64,000 bases of DNA from Shewanella insulae (lineage in GTDB: Bacteria > Pseudomonadota > Gammaproteobacteria > Enterobacterales > Shewanellaceae), in the NCBI RefSeq assembly GCF_009831655.1, contig NZ_WRPA01000001.1, positions 620,001 through 684,000 of the forward strand, given 5' to 3'. Shown here in pieces: positions 21,303 to 31,692 of the stretch; positions within the stretch are counted from its first letter, which is position 1, and each line of letters starts with the position of its first letter. Position numbers and translations under genes: made by a program. The notes under the pieces are model-generated. The model saw only the letters and a program-made list of their open reading frames with translations, made no database searches and was not told the origin of the DNA.

Positions 21303-21329
21303 TTAAGTAATCAACTTGCGATCCGATAA
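21303..21329 (+). promoter_or_regulatory. Sigma-28 (FliA)-like promoter of the chemoreceptor
   Basis: TTAAGTAA, 11 bases, then TCCGATAA. The -10 element matches the FliA consensus GCCGATAA at 7 of 8 positions and the -35 at 5 of 8. The predicted transcript starts near 21336, upstream of the ATG at 21361. This also excludes a TTG at 21316 as translation start. The rest of the 392-base pheS/chemoreceptor gap shows nothing clear. Confidence 0.55.
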
Positions 21330-21360
21330 CGAGATCATCCCCGGGCGGCAGAGAATAGCT

Positions 21361-22863
21361 ATGAGAGAAGTAAAATTTCGATGGATAGATCAGTATCTTA
21401 TCCATATGACCCTGAAAACCAAATTCACCATACTGGCCATCATCCCCATCATCACCCTCATGGGGCTTTCCTATATCCTCTATGGGCAGTTCAATAGCCA
21501 ACTCAAGCAGAGTCACCAACAGAGTGCCTTGGCCGACGCTCAGAAGATGGCGGAGCTTATAGACCTGAGCCTTAAGTACGTGCCTGACGACAAGGCTGCT
21601 AATTATCAACAGGCACTTGTGTCCTCAGGGTTTGCCGACGCCAAGGCCTCACTCAGCACCAAGGCAAGCCGCCTCGTGGAGAACGGTGGCGGTACCTTGG
21701 TAAAGGGAGACACAATAACGGCCCTAAGCCGCGCCTCAAACACAAACCTTGTCGCCAAGACAGAGGTTGCGGATCTCGACCAGGTGTTAAGCTCTGCCCA
21801 AAACATAGTTATCGTCAGCCTGGTACTGCTTATCTTGGTGATTCTGCTCAGCAGCTACTATATCTCCACCTTTGTCGGCGGCGCCCTCTACACCAATGTA
21901 ATGGCCCTTAAGCGCGCGGCCGATGGTGATCTCACCGGGCGACTGAACTTCTTCGAGGTAAAAGATGAGTTCAGCATCCTGGCGGTAAGCATAGACACAC
22001 TCGTCGAGCGTCAGCATCAGCTGGTGAGCCGCATGACCCAGGCCAGCAGCCAGATCCGCACCGTAGTGCAGGCCTTTAGACAAACCGCCCATGAGGGACA
22101 GACCCTGGCCGCCGAGCAGCGCCAGCATCTGGACTCACTGGCCACTGCTATGGAGGAGATGACCGCCGCGGTTAAAGAGGTGGCCCGCAACGCCGAACAA
22201 TCCTCTAACGAGACCCAGGAGGCGAACCAACAAGTTGAGGCAGGCTCTAAAGATATCACCATCACGGTCGAAGCCATTGGCGAGCTGGCCAACGAAATTG
22301 GCGACGCCTCTACGGCGGTCAATACCCTGAATGACAACGCCGCCAAGATCGACGAAGTGGTGACCACCATTAACGCCATCTCAGAGCAGACCAACCTACT
22401 GGCCCTCAATGCCGCCATCGAAGCCGCTCGCGCCGGTGAACAGGGACGCGGCTTTGCCGTGGTCGCCGATGAAGTCAGAACACTAGCTGGACGTACTCAG
22501 GCAGCCACGGTTGAGATTAAGTCGATGATCGAGGCCTTACAGTCTGGCTCGCAGGCGCTGACTCAGGTGATGAAACGCACGGTCGATAAGGCCCAAGAGG
22601 GCAAGCAGCACGTGCTTGAAACCGGTGAAGATCTTAAGACCATCGCCCACCACAGCGAACGCGTCTATGAGATGAGCGTACTCATCGCCACCTCGGCCGA
22701 GGAGCAATCGGCTGTGGCTAACGAGATCGCCACCAACCTGATGGAGATCCGCAACCAGTCTCATGATGTGGAGCAGTCCGCCAACCAGTCTGTCTCGGGC
22801 TGCGATGAGCTGCACGCCACCGCCGAGCAGTTGGATCAGCTACTCGTCGGCCTGAAAGTCTAG
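21361..22863 (+). CDS. Methyl-accepting chemotaxis protein
   Basis: Transmembrane chemoreceptor that controls CheA activity. Membrane helix 1 (about 20-40), a short periplasmic region of roughly 90 residues, helix 2 (about 140-165), HAMP, then the methyl-accepting signalling coiled coil. The coil has the conserved hairpin tip [20 protein letters not shown]. The periplasmic part is too small for a full double-CACHE or four-helix sensor, so the ligand is unknown. There is no C-terminal CheR-docking pentapeptide. A sigma-28-like promoter directly upstream fits membership of the motility regulon. Confidence 0.95.
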   Translation: MREVKFRWIDQYLIHMTLKTKFTILAIIPIITLMGLSYILYGQFNSQLKQSHQQSALADAQKMAELIDLSLKYVPDDKAANYQQALVSSGFADAKASLSTKASRLVENGGGTLVKGDTITALSRASNTNLVAKTEVADLDQVLSSAQNIVIVSLVLLILVILLSSYYISTFVGGALYTNVMALKRAADGDLTGRLNFFEVKDEFSILAVSIDTLVERQHQLVSRMTQASSQIRTVVQAFRQTAHEGQTLAAEQRQHLDSLATAMEEMTAAVKEVARNAEQSSNETQEANQQVEAGSKDITITVEAIGELANEIGDASTAVNTLNDNAAKIDEVVTTINAISEQTNLLALNAAIEAARAGEQGRGFAVVADEVRTLAGRTQAATVEIKSMIEALQSGSQALTQVMKRTVDKAQEGKQHVLETGEDLKTIAHHSERVYEMSVLIATSAEEQSAVANEIATNLMEIRNQSHDVEQSANQSVSGCDELHATAEQLDQLLVGLKV

Positions 22864-22932
22864 TCACTAATGTTCAAGTCACTAGCATTCTCGTTACTAA
22901 AAGCTAGTCACTAAAAACTAGTCGCTTTAACG

Positions 22933-22961
22933 GCTTAGGGTGGCCGCTCGTCACCCTAAGC
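22933..22961 (+). other. Stem-loop after the chemoreceptor gene
   Basis: GCTTAGGGTG/CACCCTAAGC stem with a nine-base loop but no T-tract. It follows degenerate CTAGTCACTAA-like repeats (22862-22925). Confidence 0.5.
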
Positions 22962-23022
22962 GCGCTTCATAAGAGTTTAATCCTGTTGCATTTTGATTTA
23001 ATCTTGAGCTATCACTAAATGC

Positions 23023-25650
23023 ATGAAAGGATCGCAAGCAACTATGGTCGACAATGAGAAAGACGAGGCCAGTTCATTAAACACCCAATGGAAGAACAGC
23101 CTCACCTTTAAATTTACCATAGTGCAATTTGTGGTCGCGGTCCTGATCATCGCCTCAAGCATCTGGTTGATCTTCTCGACCGAAAAAAAACATCACATGG
23201 ATACCCAGCTCTCGCTGAGTCAGAACTATGGCCTGGCGGTCATAGAGCAGCTACAACAGGTCACCTCCAAAATCGAGACGCTGGCGAACACCATAGGCAT
23301 TGTCGGTGAGACCTATCGCGGCCAGGATGAGGTGGTAAAAGAGCTGATCCCTTCCCTACTGGATATTGGCGAGCGCCATCGGTTGATCGCCGGCGGTGGG
23401 ATCTGGCCCGAACCCGGCATGTTTGGCAGAGAAAAAGCACGTAACAGCTTCTTTTGGGCAAGAGATAACCACGATGAGTTTCAATACCTGGACAGCTATA
23501 ACAGCGCCGACGGCCCTGGCTACCATCAGGCCTTCTGGTACCTACCCGCTAAATATTTCCAAGACGGGCATACTCATTGGTCTAAGTCCTATGTAGACCC
23601 CTTTACCAAGGAGGTGATGATCACCGCCTCAATCCCCATGCGTGCCGACCATAGCTTCATCGGTGTCGCCACCGTGGATATCGCACTGAGCGGCCTGGAC
23701 AAACGTTTTGAGTTTTCCGACCAGAACCCTCTCTCCAAGGGTTACATTCTTGCACTTGACAGCTACAACAAGCTGCTAGCCGATCCCTTCGATGAGGCCA
23801 ACACAGATCAGGTCACCATGTTGGGTCAGCCACTGACTAAGCTGATACAAAAATATCCCCAGCTCGCCCCCATTGCCGAGCGCATAGGGGTTATGGATCA
23901 GGCCTTTAGCCAGCAGATCATGACTAGCCCGGCCTATCGACCCGAGCAGCTGGAAAAAGTGCTCACACAAACGCCCAGAGACGAACGAGAGCGGCTAACG
24001 ACACTTATCAATGCGTCAATTAAGGGTAGTCATAGCAAGGCGTCCATAGTCACCCTTGAGCTTGATAGCGATCCCCTGTTCAACGAGCCAGTACTAGTGT
24101 CGATTCTGACTATGGCCCAGACCCAGTGGAAGATCATCCTGGTAACGCCGCTTTCGAGTCTATCGCAACAAGCCAATGCCATCGCCCTTAAGATAGGTGC
24201 CTTCCTATTGCTGGCTCAGTTGCTGGCCCTGCTCATCCTGTTTGTCTTCCAGCACAAACTCTTTATCCGGCCGATTTTTCAAATTGTCTCGGCGCTGCAG
24301 AGTGGCAATCTGGGCAGGCTAGAGTTAGACGCCAACAAGCGCCAGGATGAGGTGGGTCAACTGGCCAAAGCCTTTATCGCCCGCAGTAATCAGTTGGAGA
24401 TCGCCTACGCCAGTCTCGATGCCAGCAACCTGGCTCTCGAGCAGCAGCTTGCGATGCAGCAATTAGCGCAGCAGGAGTTGGAAAACAAGAAGGAGTTGAT
24501 TAATTCCCTGCTCAATGCCTCGCAAAATCTTATCTGCATCAAGGATACTCAGGGGTGCTACTCCCTGGTCAACGATAAATTCTGTGAGGTGATGGGGATA
24601 GAGCGAAGCCGGGTCATCGGCATGCGCGACGCCGATCTCTACCCATCACGAATCGCCGAGATCATCAATCATCACGACCGCATCATCCTAGATAGCGATC
24701 AGGCACAGAGCTTCGAGCAACCTATGCCGACCGTACATGGAGAGCGTATCTATCTGATCACTAAGTACCCCATCAAGGACAAGGATGGCAACATCATCGC
24801 CCTGGGTGCCATGGCGGTGGATATCAGTAGCCTCAAGGCCAAACAAGCCGAATTGGAGCAGACCATCAAGCTGCAGACGGCTAGAAACACTGAGTTAAAG
24901 CAGGCACTGGATGCCAAGCCTCAGCCCAAGCAGCAGGAAGATGTCGAGCCCCAAGGGATAGACCAATTCAAGCAGATAGAATTGGCTCAGGAAGCTATCT
25001 TGCCACAGATGTTACATCAATTGCTGCGCCAGGAGCTTCAGGCGCTAGAACAGATCTTTATTCTTTTACGTCAGTTGGACGCAAATGCCATAGATGAAGT
25101 TCATCTCGACCAGTTCACCGAAGCCCTAACCACGCAGATAGACATCATACGCCATGGTCAGTCTTTGATAAGCGCCGATCTCACAGATATCCGCGCCACA
25201 GTGGCCGATCGCTTCTTGCAAGATCTCGTCGCCATGCTAGCGCCTCAGCTGGCGGCCAGGGAGGTCGAGGTACTCATCGATTGTCCCCACCACCTGACCT
25301 TGCCCATCTCCCCTTGGCATTTCCTAATGCTCTGCCACAGGCTGCTCAGTAACAGCCTGCAGCATGCGTTTCCTGATGAGCAAGCATTCAATCGACCAAA
25401 GCGTCTCACCATCGGCGTTCGTTACCAAGAGGAGGTGCTCACCCTGACCCTAAGGGATAATGGTGTGGGGATCAGTCCGGAACGTCTCGACAAGCTATCC
25501 CATGCCCTGGCGAACCAAGACGATGCACGGGGCTCGCTGATCAATATCAACCGTTGGCTAAAGACACAATTCGGTGGCAGCCTCAGTATCACCAGCCAGA
25601 GCGCGCAGTTTACCGAGCTGGTCTGTGAGCTGCCACTTGATAAGGCATAA
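23023..25650 (+). CDS. dCACHE-HAMP-PAS sensor with HATPase domain
   Basis: Membrane sensor of the histidine kinase type. Membrane helix 1 is at about 30-52. A large periplasmic domain (about 55-385) has double-CACHE signatures such as SIPMRADHSFIGVATVDIAL. Then helix 2 (about 390-413), HAMP, a PAS domain (about 495-610), a linker and a C-terminal HATPase domain (about 760-875) with N-box NSLQHAF and G1 box RDNGVGI. The usual dimerisation/phospho-acceptor H-box of the HE-x-R-x-PL type is not visible; MLHQLLRQE (about 660-670) is the only candidate. No response regulator lies next to it. A second in-frame ATG at 23044 has a better-placed AAAGGA and could be the true start. Confidence 0.85.
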   Translation: MKGSQATMVDNEKDEASSLNTQWKNSLTFKFTIVQFVVAVLIIASSIWLIFSTEKKHHMDTQLSLSQNYGLAVIEQLQQVTSKIETLANTIGIVGETYRGQDEVVKELIPSLLDIGERHRLIAGGGIWPEPGMFGREKARNSFFWARDNHDEFQYLDSYNSADGPGYHQAFWYLPAKYFQDGHTHWSKSYVDPFTKEVMITASIPMRADHSFIGVATVDIALSGLDKRFEFSDQNPLSKGYILALDSYNKLLADPFDEANTDQVTMLGQPLTKLIQKYPQLAPIAERIGVMDQAFSQQIMTSPAYRPEQLEKVLTQTPRDERERLTTLINASIKGSHSKASIVTLELDSDPLFNEPVLVSILTMAQTQWKIILVTPLSSLSQQANAIALKIGAFLLLAQLLALLILFVFQHKLFIRPIFQIVSALQSGNLGRLELDANKRQDEVGQLAKAFIARSNQLEIAYASLDASNLALEQQLAMQQLAQQELENKKELINSLLNASQNLICIKDTQGCYSLVNDKFCEVMGIERSRVIGMRDADLYPSRIAEIINHHDRIILDSDQAQSFEQPMPTVHGERIYLITKYPIKDKDGNIIALGAMAVDISSLKAKQAELEQTIKLQTARNTELKQALDAKPQPKQQEDVEPQGIDQFKQIELAQEAILPQMLHQLLRQELQALEQIFILLRQLDANAIDEVHLDQFTEALTTQIDIIRHGQSLISADLTDIRATVADRFLQDLVAMLAPQLAAREVEVLIDCPHHLTLPISPWHFLMLCHRLLSNSLQHAFPDEQAFNRPKRLTIGVRYQEEVLTLTLRDNGVGISPERLDKLSHALANQDDARGSLININRWLKTQFGGSLSITSQSAQFTELVCELPLDKA

Positions 25651-25686
25651 AAAATCCCCGGTGAATTTTGATAGCTCACCGGGGAT
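25648..25686 (-). terminator. Terminator of the retropepsin-like gene
   Basis: Perfect 11-bp stem ATCCCCGGTGA/TCACCGGGGAT with T-run on the minus strand. It may also help stop the plus-strand kinase transcript. Confidence 0.85.
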
Positions 25687-25725
25687 CTGCATTAACAAAA
25701 TAAGCTAGCTTTAACGTCAAACTGG

Positions 25726-26610
25726 CTATTTGGAAACATCCACCAAATAGTGTCCCTGTAGCCAGTTACGACCGATCAACAGCTTATTCGTCATCTTGGA
25801 GCGATCCCTAAGATTAACCTTAACCTTATACTCCCTGCCCGGCTCTCCCACATTTAGCTCGACCATGTAACGTACCTCGCTACCCTGTGCATTGCGAATA
25901 AGAGAGGTTTCGACGATACGGGCATGGACACGTTTTGTTTCACCTTTCTCGTTTTCCGTGGTAAAAGAAAGCATCTTGCCGACATTTTTTTCCATATCCT
26001 CGACACCGTTCTCTATCTTGAGATCCACAGCATGCAGTGAGTTTTCTACCGCGCCGGTATCGATTCGAGTGTCAAATAGTAAGCCAGTCTCTAGGATACT
26101 GATGGGCGCCCTGGCGCCGATGACTCGCTTTTGGGCGACATCCACCACATACTTGCCTTTGAGCCAGTTACGGCCGATCAGCAGCTTGTAGTCCATGTGG
26201 CCTCTGTCTCTGAGGTTAACCTTGACCTTGCGAGTCTCGCCGGCAAAGCCCACATGCATCTCCACCATGTAGCGGGTCTCTGTGCCTTGGGAGTTGCTGA
26301 CGGTAGAGGTTTTAACTATCTTGGCGCTGAGTCGCTTGCGCTCGCCGGCGGCATTCTCCGTGGAAAACCAGATCCTCTTGCCCACGTTGTCAGCCATCTT
26401 CTTGGCACTACCCCCTTGGATCTCGAGATCGAAGGCGTGCAGAGAGGTATTACCGGCGCCGGTATCGATACGCGCCTGATAGACAAGTCCAATTTCATCC
26501 ACCGACATCATGGCGGTCTGACCGATCACGGCTTTCGACTCTGCATAGGCTGGCGCTAGGAGAAACACCGCGACTAATGTAAACGCTCTAAAGGTCAACG
26601 TTTTAATCAT
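25726..26610 (-). CDS. Exported tandem retropepsin-like protein (PF05618/RimB family)
   Basis: A signal peptide (1-23, ending AYA) is followed by two copies of a domain of about 130 residues (24-155 and 156-294). Each copy has the aspartic-protease-like motif DTGA (D49 and D184) in the context RIDTGA-SLHA, and each ends in the KVNLRDR-LLIGRNWL block. The family is annotated as ATP-dependent zinc protease, yet its known fold is retropepsin-like, with one active-site Asp per domain. Two domains in one chain could pair as in pepsin. Whether it cleaves anything is not established here. Its upstream neighbour is separated by a terminator, and no rimK gene is in view. Confidence 0.8.
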   Translation of the reverse strand: MIKTLTFRAFTLVAVFLLAPAYAESKAVIGQTAMMSVDEIGLVYQARIDTGAGNTSLHAFDLEIQGGSAKKMADNVGKRIWFSTENAAGERKRLSAKIVKTSTVSNSQGTETRYMVEMHVGFAGETRKVKVNLRDRGHMDYKLLIGRNWLKGKYVVDVAQKRVIGARAPISILETGLLFDTRIDTGAVENSLHAVDLKIENGVEDMEKNVGKMLSFTTENEKGETKRVHARIVETSLIRNAQGSEVRYMVELNVGEPGREYKVKVNLRDRSKMTNKLLIGRNWLQGHYLVDVSK

Positions 26611-26640
26611 AAAAAATACCCTAAACCCAATGAAACAAAA

Positions 26641-26657
26641 GCCGACTTCATGTCGGC
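26641..26657 (-). terminator. Terminator of the SpoIIAA-like gene
   Basis: GCCGAC/GTCGGC stem with a five-base loop, followed on the minus strand by TTTTGTTT. Confidence 0.75.
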
Positions 26658-26678
26658 CTATTCGAAATTGTTAATCGG

Positions 26679-27044
26679 CTAACCTGCTTCTAGCCAGTGT
26701 ACGGCCTCGTCTGCCCCCTGGCGAGCAAATACCTTGATGGGACACGGCGCCATATAGGCCATCATCTTAGCCGTGTTGGCCACCCATTCGCTATCTGTGA
26801 TGATGGCGACTCTGGAAAAGTCCGTCAAATGAAAGAAGCCTAATTTGGCATCATCCCACAAGGTCTCAACAGAAAACCCTTCAAATTCGTCACTAAATTC
26901 ATACCAGAGTTTAATCGTTGAATGATCTTGCAACTTGCTCTCTATCGCCGGCACTAGGGTCTCATCATAGTCGGCCCGAGAAAGCACGCCTTTGGCCTTC
27001 ACCGCCACAATATCATGATGGAATCCCGCGAGTAGTTCGATCAT
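26679..27044 (-). CDS. STAS/SpoIIAA-like domain protein
   Basis: Small cytoplasmic protein of about 121 residues of the SpoIIAA-like family (PF11964), recognised from blocks such as IKLWYEFSDEFEGFS and FSRVAIITDSEWV. Family members have an anti-sigma-antagonist or lipid-binding type fold, and their cellular role is mostly unknown. I prefer the ATG at 27044, which has AGAGG five bases upstream. The GTG two codons earlier overlaps that ribosome site. The 18-base gap to the upstream small membrane protein gene suggests co-transcription. Confidence 0.8.
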   Translation of the reverse strand: MIELLAGFHHDIVAVKAKGVLSRADYDETLVPAIESKLQDHSTIKLWYEFSDEFEGFSVETLWDDAKLGFFHLTDFSRVAIITDSEWVANTAKMMAYMAPCPIKVFARQGADEAVHWLEAG

Positions 27045-27062
27045 CGCCACCTCTCCCTAGGT

Positions 27063-27350
27063 TCAATAGACAAAGTGATAAACGAAGAGACAAAACAAAG
27101 TACAAGTACAGACACAGTGAAGCAGATGCTCATTGATATTGGGGCCCAAGCGGATGTACCTGTAGTGACGCATAAACTGAACCCCTAACCAGACTAAGAT
27201 AAAGGGCACAAAGGGTAATGAGACCACGAAGGGAATAAACCCCCAGCCAAAGGCCTGTGCATTAGCGCTAAAGATCTGAAAAATGACCCAAAACAAGACT
27301 AAAACAGCATAGATAACAAAATGTTGTTTACTGATAGAGGCTGCAGACAT
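27063..27350 (-). CDS. Small multi-pass membrane protein, unknown function
   Basis: 95 residues with two clear hydrophobic helices (about 10-30 and 35-60) and a third hydrophobic, cysteine-containing tail (about 78-95). The layout recalls 2TM-domain proteins, but I do not recognise the family securely. It lies 18 bases upstream of the SpoIIAA-like gene in the same direction. Confidence 0.55.
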   Translation of the reverse strand: MSAASISKQHFVIYAVLVLFWVIFQIFSANAQAFGWGFIPFVVSLPFVPFILVWLGVQFMRHYRYIRLGPNINEHLLHCVCTCTLFCLFVYHFVY

Positions 27351-27449
27351 CCAAACAAACTTCCCAATTTCGCTCTTATGCTAACAGTAGGAATAAAGCC
27401 TGACATTCTCAAGCAGTGAGTTGTAAACACCTGTTTCGGATTACAAAAC

Positions 27450-27800
27450 CTAAGCTTGCATCTTGGCAATTTCCTGATCGAATAAATTTTTGATCAATCC
27501 GGAAAACTCGGTAATAAACAGGGTCTGCTCTTGAGTCGCGTTATGCTTGGCCACGTTAGCCAAGATCTCTTCTAAATCATAGACGATGGCGTCGACTTCT
27601 CGAATCACCATGTTACGCTCGGCAAAGGTTAAGGAGGGATTCTGACCACACACCATAATGATCTGGGCCGCCAGTTGCTCTTCGAATAACTCCATGACGG
27701 TCTCGCCACCTACCCCACCGGCTTCGGAGGACTCGAATAGGCCTAAATGCTCGGTAAGATATTGTATTAAATGTATGTATCCGTCTTTATCAGTAACCAT
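27450..27800 (-). CDS. DUF3802 family protein
   Basis: Conserved protein of 116 residues found in Shewanella, Vibrio and relatives, recognised from the start MVTDKDGYIHLIQYLTEHL. It is mostly helical and acidic, without a signal or membrane segment. I moved the start to the ATG at 27800, where AGGG lies about seven bases upstream. Function unknown. It appears to be transcribed alone. Confidence 0.8.
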   Translation of the reverse strand: MVTDKDGYIHLIQYLTEHLGLFESSEAGGVGGETVMELFEEQLAAQIIMVCGQNPSLTFAERNMVIREVDAIVYDLEEILANVAKHNATQEQTLFITEFSGLIKNLFDQEIAKMQA

Positions 27801-27918
27801 TTTTAGCCCTAAGCACACGACTTATATATGAGCATGGTATAGCCCATGCTCAATATCCAGTTTCTACCGCCATTATGGTATAAATCATGTGTACAATCTT
27901 GTTGTTAGTGCACGTTTT

Positions 27919-28494
27919 TTATCGCTTTAAGGTTAAAACGAAAGAAACTGGCACCGCCTTGCTGATAGCCGAAAGCCCGGCTAACTCCCTGAGCTTTTCC
28001 ACTCCAGGGGTTAAACCGAAATCGCCGGCATTCACTACCAAGGGGGCCTCGCTGGCCACCATTAACTTATCCTTCGCTACCTTAGCCACACTGACCATCA
28101 CAGGTAGGGTCTGACTCTTGCCATGTAGGCTGATCTTTGCGTCGACACTCATGGACATGATGCTACCCACACTGGCCTTATCTATCGCCTGCCCGTCTAT
28201 ACTCGCACTTAATTCGACACTCGGATACTGTGCGGTGTCGAACAGTATCTCTTTCATGCGCTGATCGCGGATCTCCACATTGGTGACCACACTGTTGAGC
28301 GGAATCGATAAATTAAAGGCACCGGCATCGCTAAGCTGACCAGAGACCTGAGTAAAATGGTGCACCTCGGCGATGTCGCCTTTCTTGATTGAAATAAAGT
28401 TAACACGCGAATCTTGGTTACTCACCTGCCAATCGGCCGAATAGGCGTTTAAGCTTAAGATCCCCAGTCCAACAGCCATGATCAATGTTTTCAT
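27919..28494 (-). CDS. YceI-family periplasmic lipid-binding protein
   Basis: 191 residues with a signal peptide (1-20, ending NAYSA). The YceI-type lipocalin-like barrel is seen in WQVSNQDSRVNFISIKKGDIAEVHHF at the start and the LHGKSQTLPVMV segment. The family binds polyisoprenoid or amphiphilic molecules in the periplasm. The gene is monocistronic, and the physiological ligand is unknown. Confidence 0.9.
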   Translation of the reverse strand: MKTLIMAVGLGILSLNAYSADWQVSNQDSRVNFISIKKGDIAEVHHFTQVSGQLSDAGAFNLSIPLNSVVTNVEIRDQRMKEILFDTAQYPSVELSASIDGQAIDKASVGSIMSMSVDAKISLHGKSQTLPVMVSVAKVAKDKLMVASEAPLVVNAGDFGLTPGVEKLRELAGLSAISKAVPVSFVLTLKR

Positions 28495-28615
28495 TTTCCG
28501 CTCCGTTTATCACCCTAAGTCCATTGAAGAAACCAAGCTATTCTAATGATTAGCAAGGTAATCTTATCTATATTAGCCTAAACCAACGGATTATGAATCA
28601 CTAAATTAGCCGCAA

Positions 28616-28642
28616 TAAAAAAGCCCTAACTCGGTTAGGGCT
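28616..28642 (-). terminator. Terminator of topA
   Basis: AGCCCTAAC/GTTAGGGCT stem with a three-base loop and six T on the minus strand. Confidence 0.92.
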
Positions 28643-28680
28643 CTTAACAAGTGAATGACAGCCTGTCAGTTAGACAGCGT

Positions 28681-31335
28681 CTAGGCCTTCTTCTTCGCCT
28701 TTGGTTTAGGCTTAGCCTTGGCTTCGCTGACCCACTTACCGTCGATATATTTGGCCGTCCAACCGGTCGCCTTGCCATCGACCTCGGTCGCCACGTACTG
28801 CTCCTTCGTCTTACGGCTAAAGCGAACAAACGCCTTATTGCCTTCATCGTCGGTCACTGGCGCATCCGCCAGATACTGATATTTAGGCCATAGGAATTCA
28901 CGATACTTCACCAGCTCTTCGACTAGCGGCGCCCGGGTTTCGCGAGATTTAGGGAAGGTACTTGCGGCCATAAAAATCCCCGCGGCACCATCTCTGAGCA
29001 CAAAGTAACCGTCAGACTTAGTACACTTAAGCTCCGGAAGATGGATAGGATCTTCTTTTGGTGGTGCGACTTCACCATTTTTCAACAGTTTACGCGTATT
29101 CTTACACTCGCTGTTGGTGCAGCCGAAATACTTGCCAAAACGGCCATTTTTCAGCTCCATGTCGTTGCCACAGCGATCGCATTCTATGATGGGTCCTTCA
29201 TAACCCTTGATCTTAAACTGACCCTGTTCGACCTCATAACCGCCACAGATGGGGTTATTACCACACACGTGCAGCTTACGCTTCTCATCGATAAGATAGT
29301 TATCCATGGCCGTACCACAGACATCACATCTATGCTTGGCTCTTAGCGCATCGGTTTCGGCATCTTCGCTGTTTTCGCTGACCGCCTCTTCACCCGGCGT
29401 CAGGTTCATGGTCGTCTTACAACGCTCTTTCGGCGGCAAAGCATAACCAGAGCAGCCCAGGAATACACCTGTAGTGCCGGTGCGGATCCCCATTGGACGT
29501 CCACAGGTAGGGCAGGCGATATCCGTGAGCACCATCTCGTTGGGGCGCATACCGCCCTCTTCGGGTGGCAGCTCGGCCTTTTCAAGTTGGCCGGTCAAAT
29601 CTTTGTAGAAGGCGTCCAGCACCTTCTTCCACTCGAGCTGGCCCTGGGCCACGTTGTCTAGGGTCTGCTCCATACCGGCGGTGAAGTCGTAGCTCATCAG
29701 CTCTTCGAAGCTGCCGATCAGGCTTTCGCTGACGATCTCGCCCATCTTCTCGGCATAGAAGCGACGGTTCTCGACCTTCACATAACCCCGGTCTTGAATG
29801 GTAGAGATGATGGTTGCGTAGGTCGATGGGCGGCCAATACCACGCTTTTCGAGCTCCTTCACCAGGGAGGCTTCACTGTAGCGAGCGGGCGGCTTAGTAA
29901 AGTGCTGCTTAGGTGACAACTCCTGTAGCGCCAGGGTGTCTCCTTCGGCGACCAAGGGCAGGGTATTGTCTTCCTCATTTTTCTTCTTAAGGGCGGTTTG
30001 CACCCGAGTCCAACCGTCGAACTTAAGGGTACGACCACTGGCTTTAAGCTCATAATCTCCTGCGGTCACAGTCAGACGCGTGGCATCATATTTGGCAGGA
30101 GTCATCTGACAGGCAACAAATTGGCGCCAAATCAGCTCATAGAGGCGCTGAGCGTCTCTCTCCATATCGGTTAGACTGCTGGCTCTGACATTCACATCAG
30201 ATGGGCGAATCGCTTCGTGCGCCTCCTGGGCGCCTTCTTTGCTGCCATAGCGAAGCGGTGCCTCAGGCAGGTACTTATCGCCGAACTCCTTGCCAATCAT
30301 GTCCCGCACGCTATCGAGGGCTTCCTGACTCAAGTTGGTCGAATCGGTACGCATATAGGTGATATGACCCGCCTCATAGAGACGCTGGGCCATCATCATG
30401 GTCTTCTTGACGCCAAAGCCGAGGCGAGTACTAGCCGCCTGCTGAAGCGTCGAGGTAATAAAGGGCGCCGAAGGCTTGCTGGAAGTCCCTTTTACCTCGC
30501 GGCTGGTGACCTGATACTGGCTGTCTTGCAGTGCGTTAACCGCCACCATGGCCTGGTCTTCGTTTACGGGGTTAAAGTTCTCCCCCTTAAACTTAGCCAC
30601 CTGCATCTTGAGCCCTTCGTTACCTAGGGTGGTCAGCTCTGCGTGAATGTCCCAAAATTCTTCGGGCACGAACGCTTTGATCTCACCTTCACGCTCGACC
30701 ACAAGTCGAGTCGCCACCGACTGCACCCTACCGGCAGAGAGACCACGCGCCACCTTCTTCCAAAGCAAGGGCGACACCATGAAGCCCACCACGCGATCGA
30801 GAAAACGTCTCGCCTGTTGGGCATTAACCATATTGGTGTTGAGCTGCGACGGATGACTAAATGCCTCTTGAATCGCGCTCTTGGTGATTTCGTTAAACAC
30901 CACACGCTGATAGCGCTCTGGATCGCCACCAATCACTTCTTGAAGATGCCAAGCAATTGCCTCTCCCTCTCTATCCAAATCGGTTGCGAGGTAGATATGG
31001 TCTGCATTTTCAGCAAGTGACTGTAATTCTTTGACAACTTTTTCTTTGCCCGGCAGTGTCTGATACTTAGCCTTCCAGCCTCGCTCGGGATCGACCCCCA
31101 TACGCGCAACCAGGGCTTTCTTTGCTTTTGCTGCCTTATATTTAGCCTTCTCTTCGGGGGACATCTTACGCACTTCGGCAGGCGATTTCGTCGCCGAACT
31201 GGCGTCACTGGTGGATGAGGTAGGAAGATCACGGATGTGACCTACACTCGATTTTACGATGTAATCTTTGCCGAGATATTTGTTAATAGTCTTGGCTTTG
31301 GCCGGTGATTCGACAATAACTAGCGATTTACCCAT
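28681..31335 (-). CDS. topA: DNA topoisomerase I
   Basis: Type IA enzyme that relaxes negative supercoils. The start [17 protein letters not shown] begins the Toprim domain. The catalytic tyrosine is Y327 in ITYMRTDS. Three C4 zinc-ribbon motifs follow ([23 protein letters not shown]), with a lysine-rich tail at the end. At 884 residues it is close to the E. coli enzyme. I moved the start from an upstream codon at 31383 to the ATG at 31335, because the extra 16 residues are not family-like. Divergent from astB across 357 bases. Confidence 0.97.
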   Translation of the reverse strand: MGKSLVIVESPAKAKTINKYLGKDYIVKSSVGHIRDLPTSSTSDASSATKSPAEVRKMSPEEKAKYKAAKAKKALVARMGVDPERGWKAKYQTLPGKEKVVKELQSLAENADHIYLATDLDREGEAIAWHLQEVIGGDPERYQRVVFNEITKSAIQEAFSHPSQLNTNMVNAQQARRFLDRVVGFMVSPLLWKKVARGLSAGRVQSVATRLVVEREGEIKAFVPEEFWDIHAELTTLGNEGLKMQVAKFKGENFNPVNEDQAMVAVNALQDSQYQVTSREVKGTSSKPSAPFITSTLQQAASTRLGFGVKKTMMMAQRLYEAGHITYMRTDSTNLSQEALDSVRDMIGKEFGDKYLPEAPLRYGSKEGAQEAHEAIRPSDVNVRASSLTDMERDAQRLYELIWRQFVACQMTPAKYDATRLTVTAGDYELKASGRTLKFDGWTRVQTALKKKNEEDNTLPLVAEGDTLALQELSPKQHFTKPPARYSEASLVKELEKRGIGRPSTYATIISTIQDRGYVKVENRRFYAEKMGEIVSESLIGSFEELMSYDFTAGMEQTLDNVAQGQLEWKKVLDAFYKDLTGQLEKAELPPEEGGMRPNEMVLTDIACPTCGRPMGIRTGTTGVFLGCSGYALPPKERCKTTMNLTPGEEAVSENSEDAETDALRAKHRCDVCGTAMDNYLIDEKRKLHVCGNNPICGGYEVEQGQFKIKGYEGPIIECDRCGNDMELKNGRFGKYFGCTNSECKNTRKLLKNGEVAPPKEDPIHLPELKCTKSDGYFVLRDGAAGIFMAASTFPKSRETRAPLVEELVKYREFLWPKYQYLADAPVTDDEGNKAFVRFSRKTKEQYVATEVDGKATGWTAKYIDGKWVSEAKAKPKPKAKKKA

Positions 31336-31692
31336 AGAATGATCTGCGCCAAAAAGTCTCAAAATTCTGTAAATTGGCTCCATATATAGAGGGTTGTATC
31401 AATAGTTTCAAGCTAATCCCTGTTTTATTTGTTACGGCGAGCCAATTTTTAACCGTTTTTGAAAAAAATGTGAAAAATAATATTGCGTAATTAAAAACTA
31501 ATATTTCATTATTCCCCAACTAGCAAGCAATACTTATGCATTTCTGAGCCCATATCACAGATAAGGCCCCATTCTCCTAGCTTGTTATGCCCTAAAGCTC
31601 AAGTATACTGGTGCACAAATTCAGCGAATGACGGCGCCTTTTCACCCTGTAACGGCGCATTATTAAAGCAATAATAACTTGAAGGATATGCA
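31336..31692. other. Divergent topA/astB promoter region
   Basis: AT-rich, with no open frame of note. A weak ArgR-like half-site (AAATTCA, about 31617-31623) lies upstream of astB, but a full ARG box is not evident. Confidence 0.35.

Noticed and set aside
21316..21360. Upstream TTG start for the chemoreceptor
   Set aside because: It overlaps the likely promoter -10 element; the ATG at 21361 lies after the predicted transcript start.
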